NCBI GenBank assembly: GCA_041915365.1 | Contig: JAYSBP010000011.1 | Coordinates: 1 to 64,000, forward strand | Source: UBA6016 sp041915365 | GTDB taxonomy: Bacteria > Campylobacterota > Campylobacteria > Campylobacterales > UBA6016 | Direction: 5' to 3' | DNA length: 64,000 nt | In this document: one piece after another, positions 34,081 to 43,064 of the stretch | How positions within the stretch are numbered: position 1 is the first letter of the stretch | Layout of the letters: every line of letters begins with the position of its first letter | Position numbers and translations under genes: made by a program | Notes under the pieces: model-generated | What the model saw: only the letters and a program-made list of their open reading frames with translations | Told to the model about the DNA's origin: nothing | Database searches by the model: none

Positions 34081-35121
34081 ATGGATGAAAACAAGAAAAA
34101 ATCATTAGAATTAGCAATAAAACAAATAGATAAAGCATTCGGAAAAGGTGCGCTTATGAGACTGGGCGATAGGGCTGAGGAGAACATAGAGGCAATCTCT
34201 ACCGGTTCTCTTGGGCTTGACCTAGCTCTTGGCATCGGAGGTGTACCAAAAGGTCGTATCATAGAGATATATGGGCCTGAGTCATCTGGTAAGACTACTC
34301 TTACGTTGCATATAGTGGCAGAGGCTCAAAAGCAAGGCGGTGTTTGTGCATTCGTAGACGCCGAACACGCCCTTGACGTTAAATACGCAAAAAACCTAGG
34401 CGTTGATACAGATAATCTTCTCGTATCTCAACCGGACTTCGGTGAGCAAGCTCTTGAGATAGTGGAGACGCTAGCTAGAAGCGGCGCAGTTGATGTGATA
34501 GTCGTGGACTCTGTGGCGGCACTTACTCCAAAAGCAGAGATAGAAGGAGATATGGGTGATAGCCATATGGGTCTTCAAGCTAGACTTATGAGTCAAGCAC
34601 TCAGAAAGCTCGCCGGTGTACTTCATAAGATGAATACGACCGTAATTTTTATCAACCAAATACGCCAAAAAATCGGTGGCATGAGCTACGGTAATAACGA
34701 GACAACAACGGGCGGAAATGCACTAAAGTTTTATGCTTCGGTAAGAATAGACATCAGAAAAATACAGAGTCTAAAACAAGGCGAAGACGTAATCGGTAAT
34801 CGTGTAAAAGCGAAAGTTATCAAAAACAAAGTAGCGCCTCCGTTTAGACAAGCTGAGTTTGACGTAATGTTTGGCGAAGGTATAAGCAAAATGGGCGAGA
34901 TAATCGATTACGGTGTCAAGCTTGATATAGTGGATAAAGCTGGAGCGTGGTTCTCCTACAAATCGACAAAAATAGGGCAAGGCAGAGAAAATTCAAAGAT
35001 TTTCCTAAAAGACAACCCTGCCGTTTGTCAAGAAATTGAAAATGAAATACGCAATAGTATCGGCATGGAGGGTGAACTACCAAGCCTATCAGATGAAACC
35101 AACACAGGAGAAGACGAATGA
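34081..35121 (+). CDS. recA: Recombinase RecA
   Basis: This 346-aa protein is full length, with GPESSGKTTLTLH (Walker A), VIVVDSVAALTPKAE (Walker B), the L1/L2 loops (GDMGDSHMGLQARLMS and NNETTTGGNALKFY) and an acidic tail. It catalyses strand exchange and LexA-type co-protease functions. I see no SOS box-like site before it, and Campylobacterota lack LexA as a rule. Its stop overlaps eno (ATGA). Confidence 0.98.
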   Translation: MDENKKKSLELAIKQIDKAFGKGALMRLGDRAEENIEAISTGSLGLDLALGIGGVPKGRIIEIYGPESSGKTTLTLHIVAEAQKQGGVCAFVDAEHALDVKYAKNLGVDTDNLLVSQPDFGEQALEIVETLARSGAVDVIVVDSVAALTPKAEIEGDMGDSHMGLQARLMSQALRKLAGVLHKMNTTVIFINQIRQKIGGMSYGNNETTTGGNALKFYASVRIDIRKIQSLKQGEDVIGNRVKAKVIKNKVAPPFRQAEFDVMFGEGISKMGEIIDYGVKLDIVDKAGAWFSYKSTKIGQGRENSKIFLKDNPAVCQEIENEIRNSIGMEGELPSLSDETNTGEDE

Positions 35122-36395
35122 TATACATAGATGATTTATATGCGAGTGAAGCGATAGATTCAAGGGGCAATCCTACTGTAAAAGTAACGGTTCGACTCTC
35201 CGATGGAACGGTAGAGAGCGCTTATGTGCCGAGTGGGGCTAGTACGGGCAAGAGAGAGGCTCTTGAGCTTAGGGATGGCGATAAAGCAAGATTTGGCGGT
35301 AAAGGCGTGCTAAAAGCTTGTGAAAACGTAAAAACGTTAATAGCTGACGAGATAATGGGTCTTAGCCCTTTTAATCAAGGGCATATTGATGCCGTCATAA
35401 AACAAGTAGACGGTACGGAAAATTACTCAAATATAGGCGCAAATGCGGCTCTTGGCGTATCAATGGCTGTAGCTAGAGCGGCGGCAAGCTCTCTTGGCGT
35501 GCCTCTTTATAGATACCTTGGCGGTGTAAATGCCGTAGTCTTGCCAACGCCTATGCTAAACATCATCAACGGTGGCGCTCATGCCGCAGATAGTGCAGAC
35601 TTTCAAGAGTATATGATTATGCCTATCGGTTTTGAAAGCTTCAAAGAGGCGCTTAGAGCTTCGGCAGAGGTGTATCAAGCGTTAAAAAAAGTGCTTCATG
35701 ACGAAGGTCATTCTACAAATATCGGCGATGAGGGTGGTTTTGCACCATCACTAGCAAACAACGAAGAGCCTATACAAAAAATAATGAAAGCGATAGAGCT
35801 TGCTGGATACAAAGCTGGAGAGCAAATCTGTATAGCTCTTGACGTCGCTTCAAGCGAATTTTACGAGGATGGCAAATACAACCTACATACTGAAAGCAGA
35901 GTGTTATCAAGCTCTGAAATGGTTGATTATTATGAGATGCTAATAGGTAAATACCCTATCGTATCTATCGAAGATGGTCTTGACGAGGGCGATTGGGATG
36001 GCTGGGCTGAGCTTACAAAAAGACTTGGCGATAAGGTACAGCTAGTCGGTGACGACTTATTCGTGACAAACAAAAAAATAGTTGCAGAGGGAATCGAAAA
36101 AAATATCGCAAACTCCGTACTTATAAAGCTAAACCAAATAGGTACACTATCGGAGACTATGCAAACTATGAGACTTGCGCATAGAAACGACTATACTTGC
36201 ATCGTTTCGCATAGAAGCGGCGAGACAGAAGATAGCTTCATAGCCGATCTTGCTGTAGCGGTAAACTCTGGCCAAATCAAAACGGGCTCAACCGCAAGAA
36301 GTGAGCGTATAGCAAAATACAATAGACTTCTTGAAATCGAAGAGGAGCTTGGCGACGCTGCTGAATACATAGGAAAAAGCATTTTTAAAAAATAA
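35118..36395 (+). CDS. eno: Enolase
   Basis: This 425-aa glycolytic enzyme has SGASTGKREALELRDGD, GDEGGFAPSL, VSIEDGLDEGDWDGW, VGDDLFVTN and VSHRSGETEDSFIADLAV, all with the catalytic residues. It follows recA with a four-base overlap, as in Campylobacter. Confidence 0.98.
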   Translation: MIYIDDLYASEAIDSRGNPTVKVTVRLSDGTVESAYVPSGASTGKREALELRDGDKARFGGKGVLKACENVKTLIADEIMGLSPFNQGHIDAVIKQVDGTENYSNIGANAALGVSMAVARAAASSLGVPLYRYLGGVNAVVLPTPMLNIINGGAHAADSADFQEYMIMPIGFESFKEALRASAEVYQALKKVLHDEGHSTNIGDEGGFAPSLANNEEPIQKIMKAIELAGYKAGEQICIALDVASSEFYEDGKYNLHTESRVLSSSEMVDYYEMLIGKYPIVSIEDGLDEGDWDGWAELTKRLGDKVQLVGDDLFVTNKKIVAEGIEKNIANSVLIKLNQIGTLSETMQTMRLAHRNDYTCIVSHRSGETEDSFIADLAVAVNSGQIKTGSTARSERIAKYNRLLEIEEELGDAAEYIGKSIFKK

Positions 36396-36398
36396 AAA

Positions 36399-36674
36399 AT
36401 GAACGAGATTTTAGAGGAGCTAGAGCAGCCCAAACGCCGTAAAACATTTGATTTTAGTAGTGGCGTATGGAAGCTAGCGGCCCTCTTTGCTCTTGTCGCC
36501 ATCTTTGCCGTTTATACAGGCTCTCTGTTGTTCGGGCAAAACTCCGTATCCACTCTTTTTAGCTTAGAAGACCAAAGAGATCATCTCAAATCAGAAATAG
36601 AAAAACTAAAAGAACAAAATGCAAAATATCAAAAAGAGTATTTTGAGCTAAAAAGACTTGAAGGGGACAAATGA
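36399..36674 (+). CDS. FtsB/DivIC-like small division protein
   Basis: This 91-aa protein has a basic cytoplasmic N-terminus, one span (about 25-44) and a periplasmic coiled coil (LFSLEDQRDHLKSEIEKLKEQ...), the topology of septum-formation initiators. It lies three bases after eno, where FtsB also lies in many Proteobacteria, which supports the assignment. Confidence 0.75.
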   Translation: MNEILEELEQPKRRKTFDFSSGVWKLAALFALVAIFAVYTGSLLFGQNSVSTLFSLEDQRDHLKSEIEKLKEQNAKYQKEYFELKRLEGDK

Positions 36675-36949
36675 GAACAGCACTTGCGCTAGTTGCGCTC
36701 TCGCTTTTACTGTTTGCGAGGGAAAATCCTTTTAAAACACCGCAAAAAGAAAACCTTGCCGAAGCCTCCATGGCTGGAATAAATAAAGTCGAGCCGCTTC
36801 CGGCAATATCTATCACACCGCCCGTGGAGTCTATAAAAATCAAAAAGATTACTATCGAATATCAGACAATCGATGGAGAGCGTGTCAAAAAGACATACGA
36901 TATAGAAAAGTGTATGGACCCGCTAAAAACAATCAAAGTGACGCAGTAA
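36671..36949 (+). CDS. Small secreted protein, possible AMIN-like domain
   Basis: This 92-aa protein has a signal peptide (about 1-16) and ENPFKTP, then a beta-rich part SIKIKKITIEYQTIDGERVKKTYDIEK. A protein with an AMIN domain occupies this place between the FtsB-like gene and aroK in related genomes, as I recall, but here only a short piece of such a domain could be present. It overlaps the upstream gene by four bases and touches aroK. Confidence 0.55.
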   Translation: MRTALALVALSLLLFARENPFKTPQKENLAEASMAGINKVEPLPAISITPPVESIKIKKITIEYQTIDGERVKKTYDIEKCMDPLKTIKVTQ

Positions 36950-37438
36950 ATGAACAATGTAGTGCTCATTGGCTTCATGGGGAGTGGTAAGAGCTCAATA
37001 GGGCGTGTGTTAGCAAAAGAAAAAGGGATGTATTTTGTTGATACGGACGCTATTATAGAAAGCTTTGAGGGGCAAAAAATAAGAAGTATGTTCGAGCAAA
37101 AAGGCGAAGCTTATTTTAGGGAGCTTGAAAAAAAATGTTTTGAGTGGCTAAGCGCAAACGTCTCTAATGCCGTCATATCAACTGGTGGTGGTATGCCTAC
37201 CGTCATAGATGATTTCTCAAAGCTTGGCAGAACGATATATTTAAAAGTCGATTTCGATACCTTGTTAGGGAGATTAAAAGCTGAAGAATTTGATAAAAGA
37301 CCACTCTTTAAAGACTTAGAGTTTGCAAGAAAAATATTTGAGACAAGAGAGCCTATTTATATAAAAAAAGCAGAATGTATTGTGGATGCTAATGCGGAGT
37401 TTGAAAAAGTATTAAAAGAAGTTTCTAGTAAGGCCTAG
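36950..37438 (+). CDS. aroK: Shikimate kinase
   Basis: This 162-aa enzyme phosphorylates shikimate in aromatic amino acid synthesis. It has the P-loop GFMGSGKSSIGR, the shikimate-binding DTDAIIE, FRELEKKCF and STGGGMPT, and KRPLF in the lid. It is the last gene of the recA-eno operon. Its stop lies inside the 28-base palindrome listed below. Confidence 0.95.
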   Translation: MNNVVLIGFMGSGKSSIGRVLAKEKGMYFVDTDAIIESFEGQKIRSMFEQKGEAYFRELEKKCFEWLSANVSNAVISTGGGMPTVIDDFSKLGRTIYLKVDFDTLLGRLKAEEFDKRPLFKDLEFARKIFETREPIYIKKAECIVDANAEFEKVLKEVSSKA

Positions 37439-37450
37439 GCCTTACTAGAA
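37423..37450. terminator. Bidirectional 28-base palindrome between aroK and porin gene
   Basis: A perfect 13-base stem (TTCTAGTAAGGCC and its complement) with a TA loop covers the last codons of aroK and ends 5 bases before the stop of the convergent porin gene. No strong T-run follows on either side. It could terminate both transcripts or protect their ends. Confidence 0.6.
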
Positions 37451-37455
37451 GTTGA

Positions 37456-39126
37456 TTAGTATCTATATCTGATGTATGCTCTTGCGTCAGATGCTGATTT
37501 TACAGGGTTCATCCCCATCATTACAGCTTCATCCATCGTGTATGGTGTCCCTTCTGCGCCAAAGAAACCATTGCTTCCAGTATAGTCATAGCTGATATGT
37601 GTATACCTTAGCTGCATATCAAGATTTTTTGTAAGTGGCTGATTGTAGTAGCCTTCCCAAGCCTTACCTCTTGCGGCAAGCTTAGAACCCGCCATTGTGT
37701 CTTCACCGTATGTCATACTTCTCCAGTATTTTGAGCCTTTATTGTATTCAAGGCCTAGTCTACCATCTTTTGTGAACATTGCTGGAACTTGAACGCCAAC
37801 CCACCAAGAGCTACCAAATTTTGGGTCTGTGCTGCCAAGCATACCGTTTGCGTTAGGTAGCGTTTTTGTAAATGCATAGCTTACAAAAGCGGTTGTGTTG
37901 TCAAGGAAATCACTCCATCCATTGCCAATACCATTTGCCATAGCAACAACAGTACCGCCATTTAAGGCTCCGGTATTGCGAAATTGCAATGCACCAGCTG
38001 CGCTATTGTATTTGTATGCAAAATCATTTAAGTTAGATGTTGTTTCTGAACCAGACATTTGAGCTAGCATATAGTTGGCATAAGCTGTTTGATAGTTAAA
38101 CATATCGCTCTGCGTATAGCCTATCATATTATTTGCTTTAAAGAACATGGAGTGAATAGAATACTGACCGTCATCATAAGGTACATATATGAAGCCGTAT
38201 AGGTCTACGTCACCATTTTTTGTTTTATCTTTACTGTAGTCCGTTCCATCCATTTGGAATCTAGGCTTAGCATTTGTAAGACCCTTGCCCATGCAAAGTT
38301 TGAAGCTCATACCAGGTACGCTTGTTACTTTCTCTAGATTAAATAGGAAGCTTGCGCCGTCATACTCAACATTGATTAGATGGGAAAGCGGGGAGTTTGC
38401 ATTTGCATTGCCTTCTCTCATATTTCCAGGCAGACCGTCATATGACGGTCTTCTACCGATACTAGCAGTATAAGGTATCGGACCAGCGTCTCCAAAGTAT
38501 ATAAAATAAGCCTCTTTGACATGTACGCTAGTGTCAAGCGCATTTTCGTTGGTTACCCAGTCAAAGTTTGCATTACCAGGCATTGTATTTGACTGGCTAT
38601 GGTTCGCCGTATCGCCAAATGCTTTATTCATAGATAGTTTACCTATAAAGCTAACATCTTTTGTAGGGGCAGCCTTCATGCCAAGAATAAGTCTATTTGT
38701 TAGCAAAGCAGGGTTTGATGCGTTATTTGCGGCAGATACTTGCTTGGAGTAAACTCTGCCCGCTGGATAGCCAAAGTTACTTGATACATCACCGAAGCCC
38801 ATGGCTCCAAGCCCTGCAGTATCGACGCTGGTTCCGATAGTAGGCGTTGCATACATTGTTTGCGCGCCTGCCATGTTGTATCTTACATAGTCATAGCTAG
38901 CCCTATAGTCTATATCCCACTTGACGTTATCGCCACCCGTTCTTACTTTAATCTCTTTTACTTGTTCTGCAAGAGCCTTAAGGTCTGTTGTCTCTTGACC
39001 TTTTTTTAGCTCCGCTATTTGAGCTTTTAGCTCGTTTAGCTCTGCTTTTAGCGATGCCATATCGTCTGCCGCAAAAGCAGAAGTAGCTAGCATTGCAGCT
39101 AGTGAAAATGCACTTACTCTTCTCAT
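37456..39126 (-). CDS. Outer-membrane porin (DUF3373-like)
   Basis: This 556-aa protein has a signal peptide (about 1-20, ending SAFAAD), a coiled coil (LKAELNELKAQIAELKKGQ) that likely anchors it to the wall, and a beta-rich barrel rich in Tyr, Asn and Gly, ending YIRYRY, an aromatic-terminal strand as usual for barrels. The organisation matches the porins of Sulfurospirillum and Campylobacter relatives. ATG 39126 is preferred, since GGAG lies five bases before it. The upstream gap to a cytochrome gene is short. Confidence 0.8.
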   Translation of the reverse strand: MRRVSAFSLAAMLATSAFAADDMASLKAELNELKAQIAELKKGQETTDLKALAEQVKEIKVRTGGDNVKWDIDYRASYDYVRYNMAGAQTMYATPTIGTSVDTAGLGAMGFGDVSSNFGYPAGRVYSKQVSAANNASNPALLTNRLILGMKAAPTKDVSFIGKLSMNKAFGDTANHSQSNTMPGNANFDWVTNENALDTSVHVKEAYFIYFGDAGPIPYTASIGRRPSYDGLPGNMREGNANANSPLSHLINVEYDGASFLFNLEKVTSVPGMSFKLCMGKGLTNAKPRFQMDGTDYSKDKTKNGDVDLYGFIYVPYDDGQYSIHSMFFKANNMIGYTQSDMFNYQTAYANYMLAQMSGSETTSNLNDFAYKYNSAAGALQFRNTGALNGGTVVAMANGIGNGWSDFLDNTTAFVSYAFTKTLPNANGMLGSTDPKFGSSWWVGVQVPAMFTKDGRLGLEYNKGSKYWRSMTYGEDTMAGSKLAARGKAWEGYYNQPLTKNLDMQLRYTHISYDYTGSNGFFGAEGTPYTMDEAVMMGMNPVKSASDARAYIRYRY

Positions 39127-39159
39127 AAACACTCCTTTTTTAGATTGATTTTTTGTTTC

Positions 39160-39489
39160 TTATCCACAGCCTGGCGTATTGCCGCTGTCAGAACCATACT
39201 CTTTCAAAAACTCATGCAAATCTTGAGCTTGCTCTTTGAAACTGGAGCCTCCGAAATATACATTTGCTTTTGCATCGCCTTTATGTTTGTCAATAACAGC
39301 TGAAGCGCCGTTGGCAAACCACTTGTCCCACCCCTCTTGCGTGGCCATAGTGGCGCCTTTTGCACCATTGCCGTGACAATTTTTACAGGCTTTGACATAC
39401 AGTTTTTGACCAGCTTCTACACTTGCATACGACATCGTCGTAACAAGTGCAAAGAGCAACCCGACCGTATGCGGCCTAATTCCATTCAT
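39160..39489 (-). CDS. Periplasmic cytochrome c, class I
   Basis: This 109-aa protein has a signal peptide (about 1-22), CKNCH near residue 35, and Met (TMATQ or similar) further on as a possible sixth ligand. It resembles the small periplasmic c-type cytochromes of Campylobacterota (cyf/c553 type). It lies upstream of the porin by 33 bases and may be co-transcribed. Note the unusual GNTPGCG end. Confidence 0.8.
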   Translation of the reverse strand: MNGIRPHTVGLLFALVTTMSYASVEAGQKLYVKACKNCHGNGAKGATMATQEGWDKWFANGASAVIDKHKGDAKANVYFGGSSFKEQAQDLHEFLKEYGSDSGNTPGCG

Positions 39490-39617
39490 CGATACTCCTT
39501 GAAACAGAATATTCGATTTTATGATAAGAAATATTAACTGAACATTAAATATTAATTTTTGTAATTTTTTGGATTATTATTTTTCACAAAGTTACATAAC
39601 TTTTATGAATGAAGTGT

Positions 39618-39660
39618 GAGAAAAAATGGTGATGCGAACGTAATGCGCCGCTTGCATCAC
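39618..39660 (-). terminator. Terminator after the 56-aa gene
   Basis: On the minus strand a seven-base stem (GTGATGC/GCATCAC) around a GC-containing loop is followed by CATTTTTTCT. It lies 13 bases beyond the stop of the 56-aa gene and fits an intrinsic terminator. Confidence 0.6.
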
Positions 39661-39672
39661 TCAAGTTAAAGC

Positions 39673-39843
39673 TTAAACTATTTGATAGTTTCCTGCGTCT
39701 TCACAGGCCTCGGCTATTTTTACCATGTCGTTTTCGTCTTTGTCGAGTAGATAAAACGCTCTGCCATCCTCTTTTCTGACCCAGTATGAATTTTCTTCGT
39801 CATACTCAAAACCTTGAAGCACTTCGGCATAAGCTACTTTCAT
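39673..39843 (-). CDS. 56-aa acidic soluble protein
   Basis: The frame has a good GGAGGA ribosome site before ATG 39843 and an own terminator, so it is probably real. It reads MKVAYAEVLQGFEYDEENSY, then WVRKEDGRAFYLLDKDENDM and a helical end. It has no signal or membrane segment. The compact EY/W/F/Y pattern suggests a small folded domain. Function unknown. Confidence 0.6.
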   Translation of the reverse strand: MKVAYAEVLQGFEYDEENSYWVRKEDGRAFYLLDKDENDMVKIAEACEDAGNYQIV

Positions 39844-40065
39844 TCTGCCGTCCTCCTAAAAAGATTTCAATTCATTTCGTGCAAAAACCGCTCCAACTTT
39901 TGAGTGGATTTTTTGGCACTTAATTTTACAAAAACGGTGTTAAAGAATCGGTAAAATTTGTGATGTTGGTGTGACTAATGGGCTATTTTTACACATCTTT
40001 TTTGCTCACATCATTTATATTTGTTGTGATATTCTTGAGGCCGAAATTTAAAACAAGGGGAGAGT

Positions 40066-40323
40066 ATGAAGTTTCTTGCATTACTTTTGATGTTTGTCGG
40101 GCTTTTGTTTGCAAAAGTTGATTTGAATACCGCCAGTGAGGCTGATTTGCAAAAAATAAAGGGAGTTGGTCCTGCAAAAGCAAAAGCAATAGTCGAATAT
40201 AGACAAAAAAGCGGTGGATTCAAAAGCGTAGATGATTTGAAAAACGTAAAAGGCTTTGGGGAAAAAAGCGTTGCTGCTCTAAAAAGCGACGTAGAGGTAG
40301 CAACTACTCCAGCAAAAAAATAA
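40066..40323 (+). CDS. ComEA-like helix-hairpin-helix protein
   Basis: This 85-aa secreted protein has a signal peptide (about 1-16) and one HhH2 domain: VDLNTASEADLQKIKGVGPAKAKAIVEYRQ then GGFKSVDDLKNVKGFGEKSV (split here across two motifs). It binds DNA in the periplasm and serves natural transformation in many bacteria. It lacks the N-terminal oligomerisation domain of Bacillus ComEA, as is usual in Campylobacterota. Confidence 0.88.
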   Translation: MKFLALLLMFVGLLFAKVDLNTASEADLQKIKGVGPAKAKAIVEYRQKSGGFKSVDDLKNVKGFGEKSVAALKSDVEVATTPAKK

Positions 40324-40332
40324 CCATGACAA

Positions 40333-40357
40333 AACAAAAGGCTTTGCGCCTTTTGTT
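40333..40357. terminator. Bidirectional terminator after comEA-like gene
   Basis: A ten-base stem (AACAAAAGGC/GCCTTTTGTT) with a five-base loop lies 10 bases after the ComEA-like stop and abuts the end of the convergent HD-GYP gene. The A/T-rich arms act as a T-run for both directions. Confidence 0.7.
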
Positions 40358-41301
40358 TACTTCCCGCACATACACATAATAAAAGCTTTTAAAATATCAA
40401 CGTCTATGTGATTTCCCATTTGATTTTTCATTAGCATGAGTGTGTCAAAAGTCGGCATCGGCTCTTTATAGCATCTTTTTGTGTTTAGCGCATCAAATAC
40501 ATCGGCTATCGCAACAATCTTGGCATAAGGGGATATGCTGCCTCCAGATAGACCGTCTGGGTAGCCGCTACCGTCCATTTTTTCGTGATGGTGTCTTACG
40601 GCGCTCAAAACTCTTTTATCTTCTTTGTTTGCCGAGTCTTGGAGTATGTCAAAACCAAATGCTGTATGCTGCTTGATATGTCTAAACTCCTCGTCGTCTA
40701 GCTTTCCTTGCTTGTTTAACACGTTTTGGTCAACCTTGCTTTTGCCTACATCGTGGAGCGCCGCACCGTGAGCAAGCGCCCTTAACTCTTCGTTCGACAT
40801 ACCTAGAAATTTCCCTATCCCTATGGAGTATATCGCTACATTTATGCAGTGTGTGTACGTGTAATAGTCGTAAGACGACGCTTTTACGAACGACAAGAAG
40901 GCTTTATCGTCGTTTAGGACGTTGTCCATTATATTTTCGGCAGCCCCTTTGACATCGCTTATAGCGGCTGGCAAGTCCTCTCTTTCAAATAGACCCTTCA
41001 TAACACCTCTTGCTGCGTCATACATTAACTTCGACTTTTGACTCCTATCTAGCTTATCGTCTTTGGCAAATTTTGAGAGATTTTCGCTGAGATATTGTCT
41101 GTAAAATCCTTCGTCAGATTCATGAATATATACGCTTTTCATGTATATGTTTTCAAGAGCCGAGACAAGGCTTTTTTTGATTGTTATATCTTTGGCGGCG
41201 TATAGGGTGTAGCCTTCTTGCGTTTTTAGATATACGTTAAATTGATTTGTAGCCTCAGGCTGAAGTATGGTCGTCGGTACTTCTATGTATCGTTGTCTCA
41301 T
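40357..41301 (-). CDS. HD-GYP domain phosphodiesterase
   Basis: This 314-aa protein has an N-terminal DUF3391-like region (about 1-85) and an HD-GYP domain: HCINVAIYSIG, HGAALHDVGKSKV (HD), RHHHEKMDGSGYPDGL (GYP) and IVAIADVFDAL. It probably degrades cyclic-di-GMP, the counterpart of the GGDEF/EAL protein at 20.5-23.3 kb. No membrane segment or receiver domain is seen. Confidence 0.9.
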   Translation of the reverse strand: MRQRYIEVPTTILQPEATNQFNVYLKTQEGYTLYAAKDITIKKSLVSALENIYMKSVYIHESDEGFYRQYLSENLSKFAKDDKLDRSQKSKLMYDAARGVMKGLFEREDLPAAISDVKGAAENIMDNVLNDDKAFLSFVKASSYDYYTYTHCINVAIYSIGIGKFLGMSNEELRALAHGAALHDVGKSKVDQNVLNKQGKLDDEEFRHIKQHTAFGFDILQDSANKEDKRVLSAVRHHHEKMDGSGYPDGLSGGSISPYAKIVAIADVFDALNTKRCYKEPMPTFDTLMLMKNQMGNHIDVDILKAFIMCMCGK

Positions 41302-41412
41302 TTTGTTGCCGCCAAAATATTTTTTGAGACATTTTATTTAAAAACAATGCTTTTTTAGTGCTTGTTTTTGGAAGTTAATATCGCTTATGCGTAGCCAATT
41401 CGACTACGCCGT

Positions 41413-42624
41413 TTATTCGACTACGGAGAATTTGAACTTTTTTGCTGACAGTGTGTCCTTGATTAGCTGCTTATGCTCTTTACCTTTTGATTCTAGGGTT
41501 ATGATGATATTTGCGTCCCCATAAGCTAGATTTGAGGCTGTTCTGTCGTAGTCTATCGAGACGATATTTGCTGCCGTATCTCTAAATATTCCAGTTAGCT
41601 CCATTAGGCTACCCGGCTTGTCTATTAATGTGATAATTAGCTTTAGCTTTCTGTTTGATTTTTCAAGGCCTTTTTCTATGATTAGAGACAGTGTGTTTAC
41701 GTCTATGTTCCCGCCGCTTAGCACGGTAGCGATTCGCTCGCCTTTTTTTGCCCCTATTTTGTCGTGCATTATCGCCGCTACGCCCACGGCCCCAGCCCCT
41801 TCGACTACTAGCTTGTGTTTTTCCATCAAAAATAGTATTGCGCTAGCGCACTCTTCGTCGTCCACTTGTATCATCTCATCGACGTATCGCTCTATGATGG
41901 ACAGCATCTTTGGCGATGTGTCACGCACGGCGATACCATCCGCAATAGTTCTTACGCCCGTCGAATCTATAGGAGTATGTGCCGAAAACGATTCATACAT
42001 TGCCGGAGCACCTTTGGCCGTTACACCTACTATTTTGACGGATGGTTTTATGGCTTTTGCGGCTATCGCTATTCCGCTGATTAGTCCGCCGCCGCCTACG
42101 GGCACTACTAACGTGTCTATGTCAGGATTTTTTGCGAATATCTCAAGAGCTATCGTCCCTTGTCCCGCTATCACCTCATCATCTTCAAATGGATGAACGA
42201 ATGTCATACCGCTCTTGTTTGCTATCTCTTTAGCGTGTTCGTAGGCTTCGTCGTAATTGTTTCCTTTTAGTACCACCTCGGCTCCGTGACTTTTTACGCC
42301 ATTGACTTTGAGGAGCGGGGTTGATTCTGGCATTACTATTATCGCTTTGATGGCAAAGTGCTTTGCACCAAATGCTACGCCTTGTGCGTGATTGCCTGCG
42401 CTTGCGGCGATAACTCCGGCTTTTTTTTCATCGTCGCTAAGCAAGCAAATACGGTTAAAAGCTCCTCTAATTTTAAATGAGCCTGTGTTTTGGAGGTTGC
42501 AAGATTTTAGCCACACTTCGCAATCCGTTTGCTCTGATAGGTATCCTGAGCGGACGAAAGGCACTTTTGCAATTACTGCCTTGATGTTTTCGGCTGCCTC
42601 TTTTATTGTTTGTAGTGTTACCAT
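41413..42624 (-). CDS. ilvA: Threonine dehydratase
   Basis: This 403-aa PLP enzyme deaminates threonine to 2-oxobutyrate for isoleucine. It has SFKIRGAFN (PLP Lys), SAGNHAQGVAFGAK, VPVGGGGLISG, VEGAGAVG and a C-terminal ACT domain (LIITLIDKPGSLMELTGIF). The single-ACT form is characteristic of the shorter IlvA class. It is followed after three bases by the CoA-binding gene upstream on the same strand. Confidence 0.93.
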   Translation of the reverse strand: MVTLQTIKEAAENIKAVIAKVPFVRSGYLSEQTDCEVWLKSCNLQNTGSFKIRGAFNRICLLSDDEKKAGVIAASAGNHAQGVAFGAKHFAIKAIIVMPESTPLLKVNGVKSHGAEVVLKGNNYDEAYEHAKEIANKSGMTFVHPFEDDEVIAGQGTIALEIFAKNPDIDTLVVPVGGGGLISGIAIAAKAIKPSVKIVGVTAKGAPAMYESFSAHTPIDSTGVRTIADGIAVRDTSPKMLSIIERYVDEMIQVDDEECASAILFLMEKHKLVVEGAGAVGVAAIMHDKIGAKKGERIATVLSGGNIDVNTLSLIIEKGLEKSNRKLKLIITLIDKPGSLMELTGIFRDTAANIVSIDYDRTASNLAYGDANIIITLESKGKEHKQLIKDTLSAKKFKFSVVE

Positions 42625-42627
42625 TTT

Positions 42628-43062
42628 TTATCCAAATAATTTTCTATGTTCTACCATTAGGCATCTGTGCGTCACTATGGGCACACCGGCCTCTCTTACT
42701 TTTGCCTCTGCGGCCTCGTCGTAACAACCTATTTGCGCCCATATAAGTTTCGGTTTTAGTTTTAACGCTTCATCCGCTATCGCCGCTAACGCATCCGCTT
42801 TTCGGAAGATATTTACGACATCTACCGCCTTGTCTATTTCGGCTAGGCTTCTGTAGACTTTTTGACCCAGTATCGCATCCTCTTTTGGATAGACCGGTAT
42901 GACTTCGTAGCCTGCCGAGATTAGGTATCTTGCTACTTTGTTGCTATCTCTGTCTTCGTCCGGAGAGAGTCCTACTATGGCTATTGTTTTAGCCTCCCCT
43001 AGCAGTTTTTTTATAGCGCTTTTTTCATCGTCGCTCATCGGAAATTGCATCTTGCACTCCAT
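42628..43062 (-). CDS. CoA-binding domain protein (YccU/YneT-like)
   Basis: This 144-aa Rossmann-fold protein has AIVGLSPDEDRDSNKVARYL, GYEVIPVYPK, IWAQIGCYDEAA and VPIVTHRCLMVEH, the CoA-binding family pattern. The specific role is unknown. ATG 43062 is chosen for the AAGGAT upstream; the longer frame of 11 more codons runs into trmA and has no ribosome site. It sits two bases after trmA. Confidence 0.85.
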   Translation of the reverse strand: MECKMQFPMSDDEKSAIKKLLGEAKTIAIVGLSPDEDRDSNKVARYLISAGYEVIPVYPKEDAILGQKVYRSLAEIDKAVDVVNIFRKADALAAIADEALKLKPKLIWAQIGCYDEAAEAKVREAGVPIVTHRCLMVEHRKLFG

Positions 43063-43064
43063 GT

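Noticed and set aside
41360..41412. Short inverted repeat GCGTAG/CTACGC after ilvA
   Set aside because: Only a six-base stem with no T-run; too weak to call a terminator.
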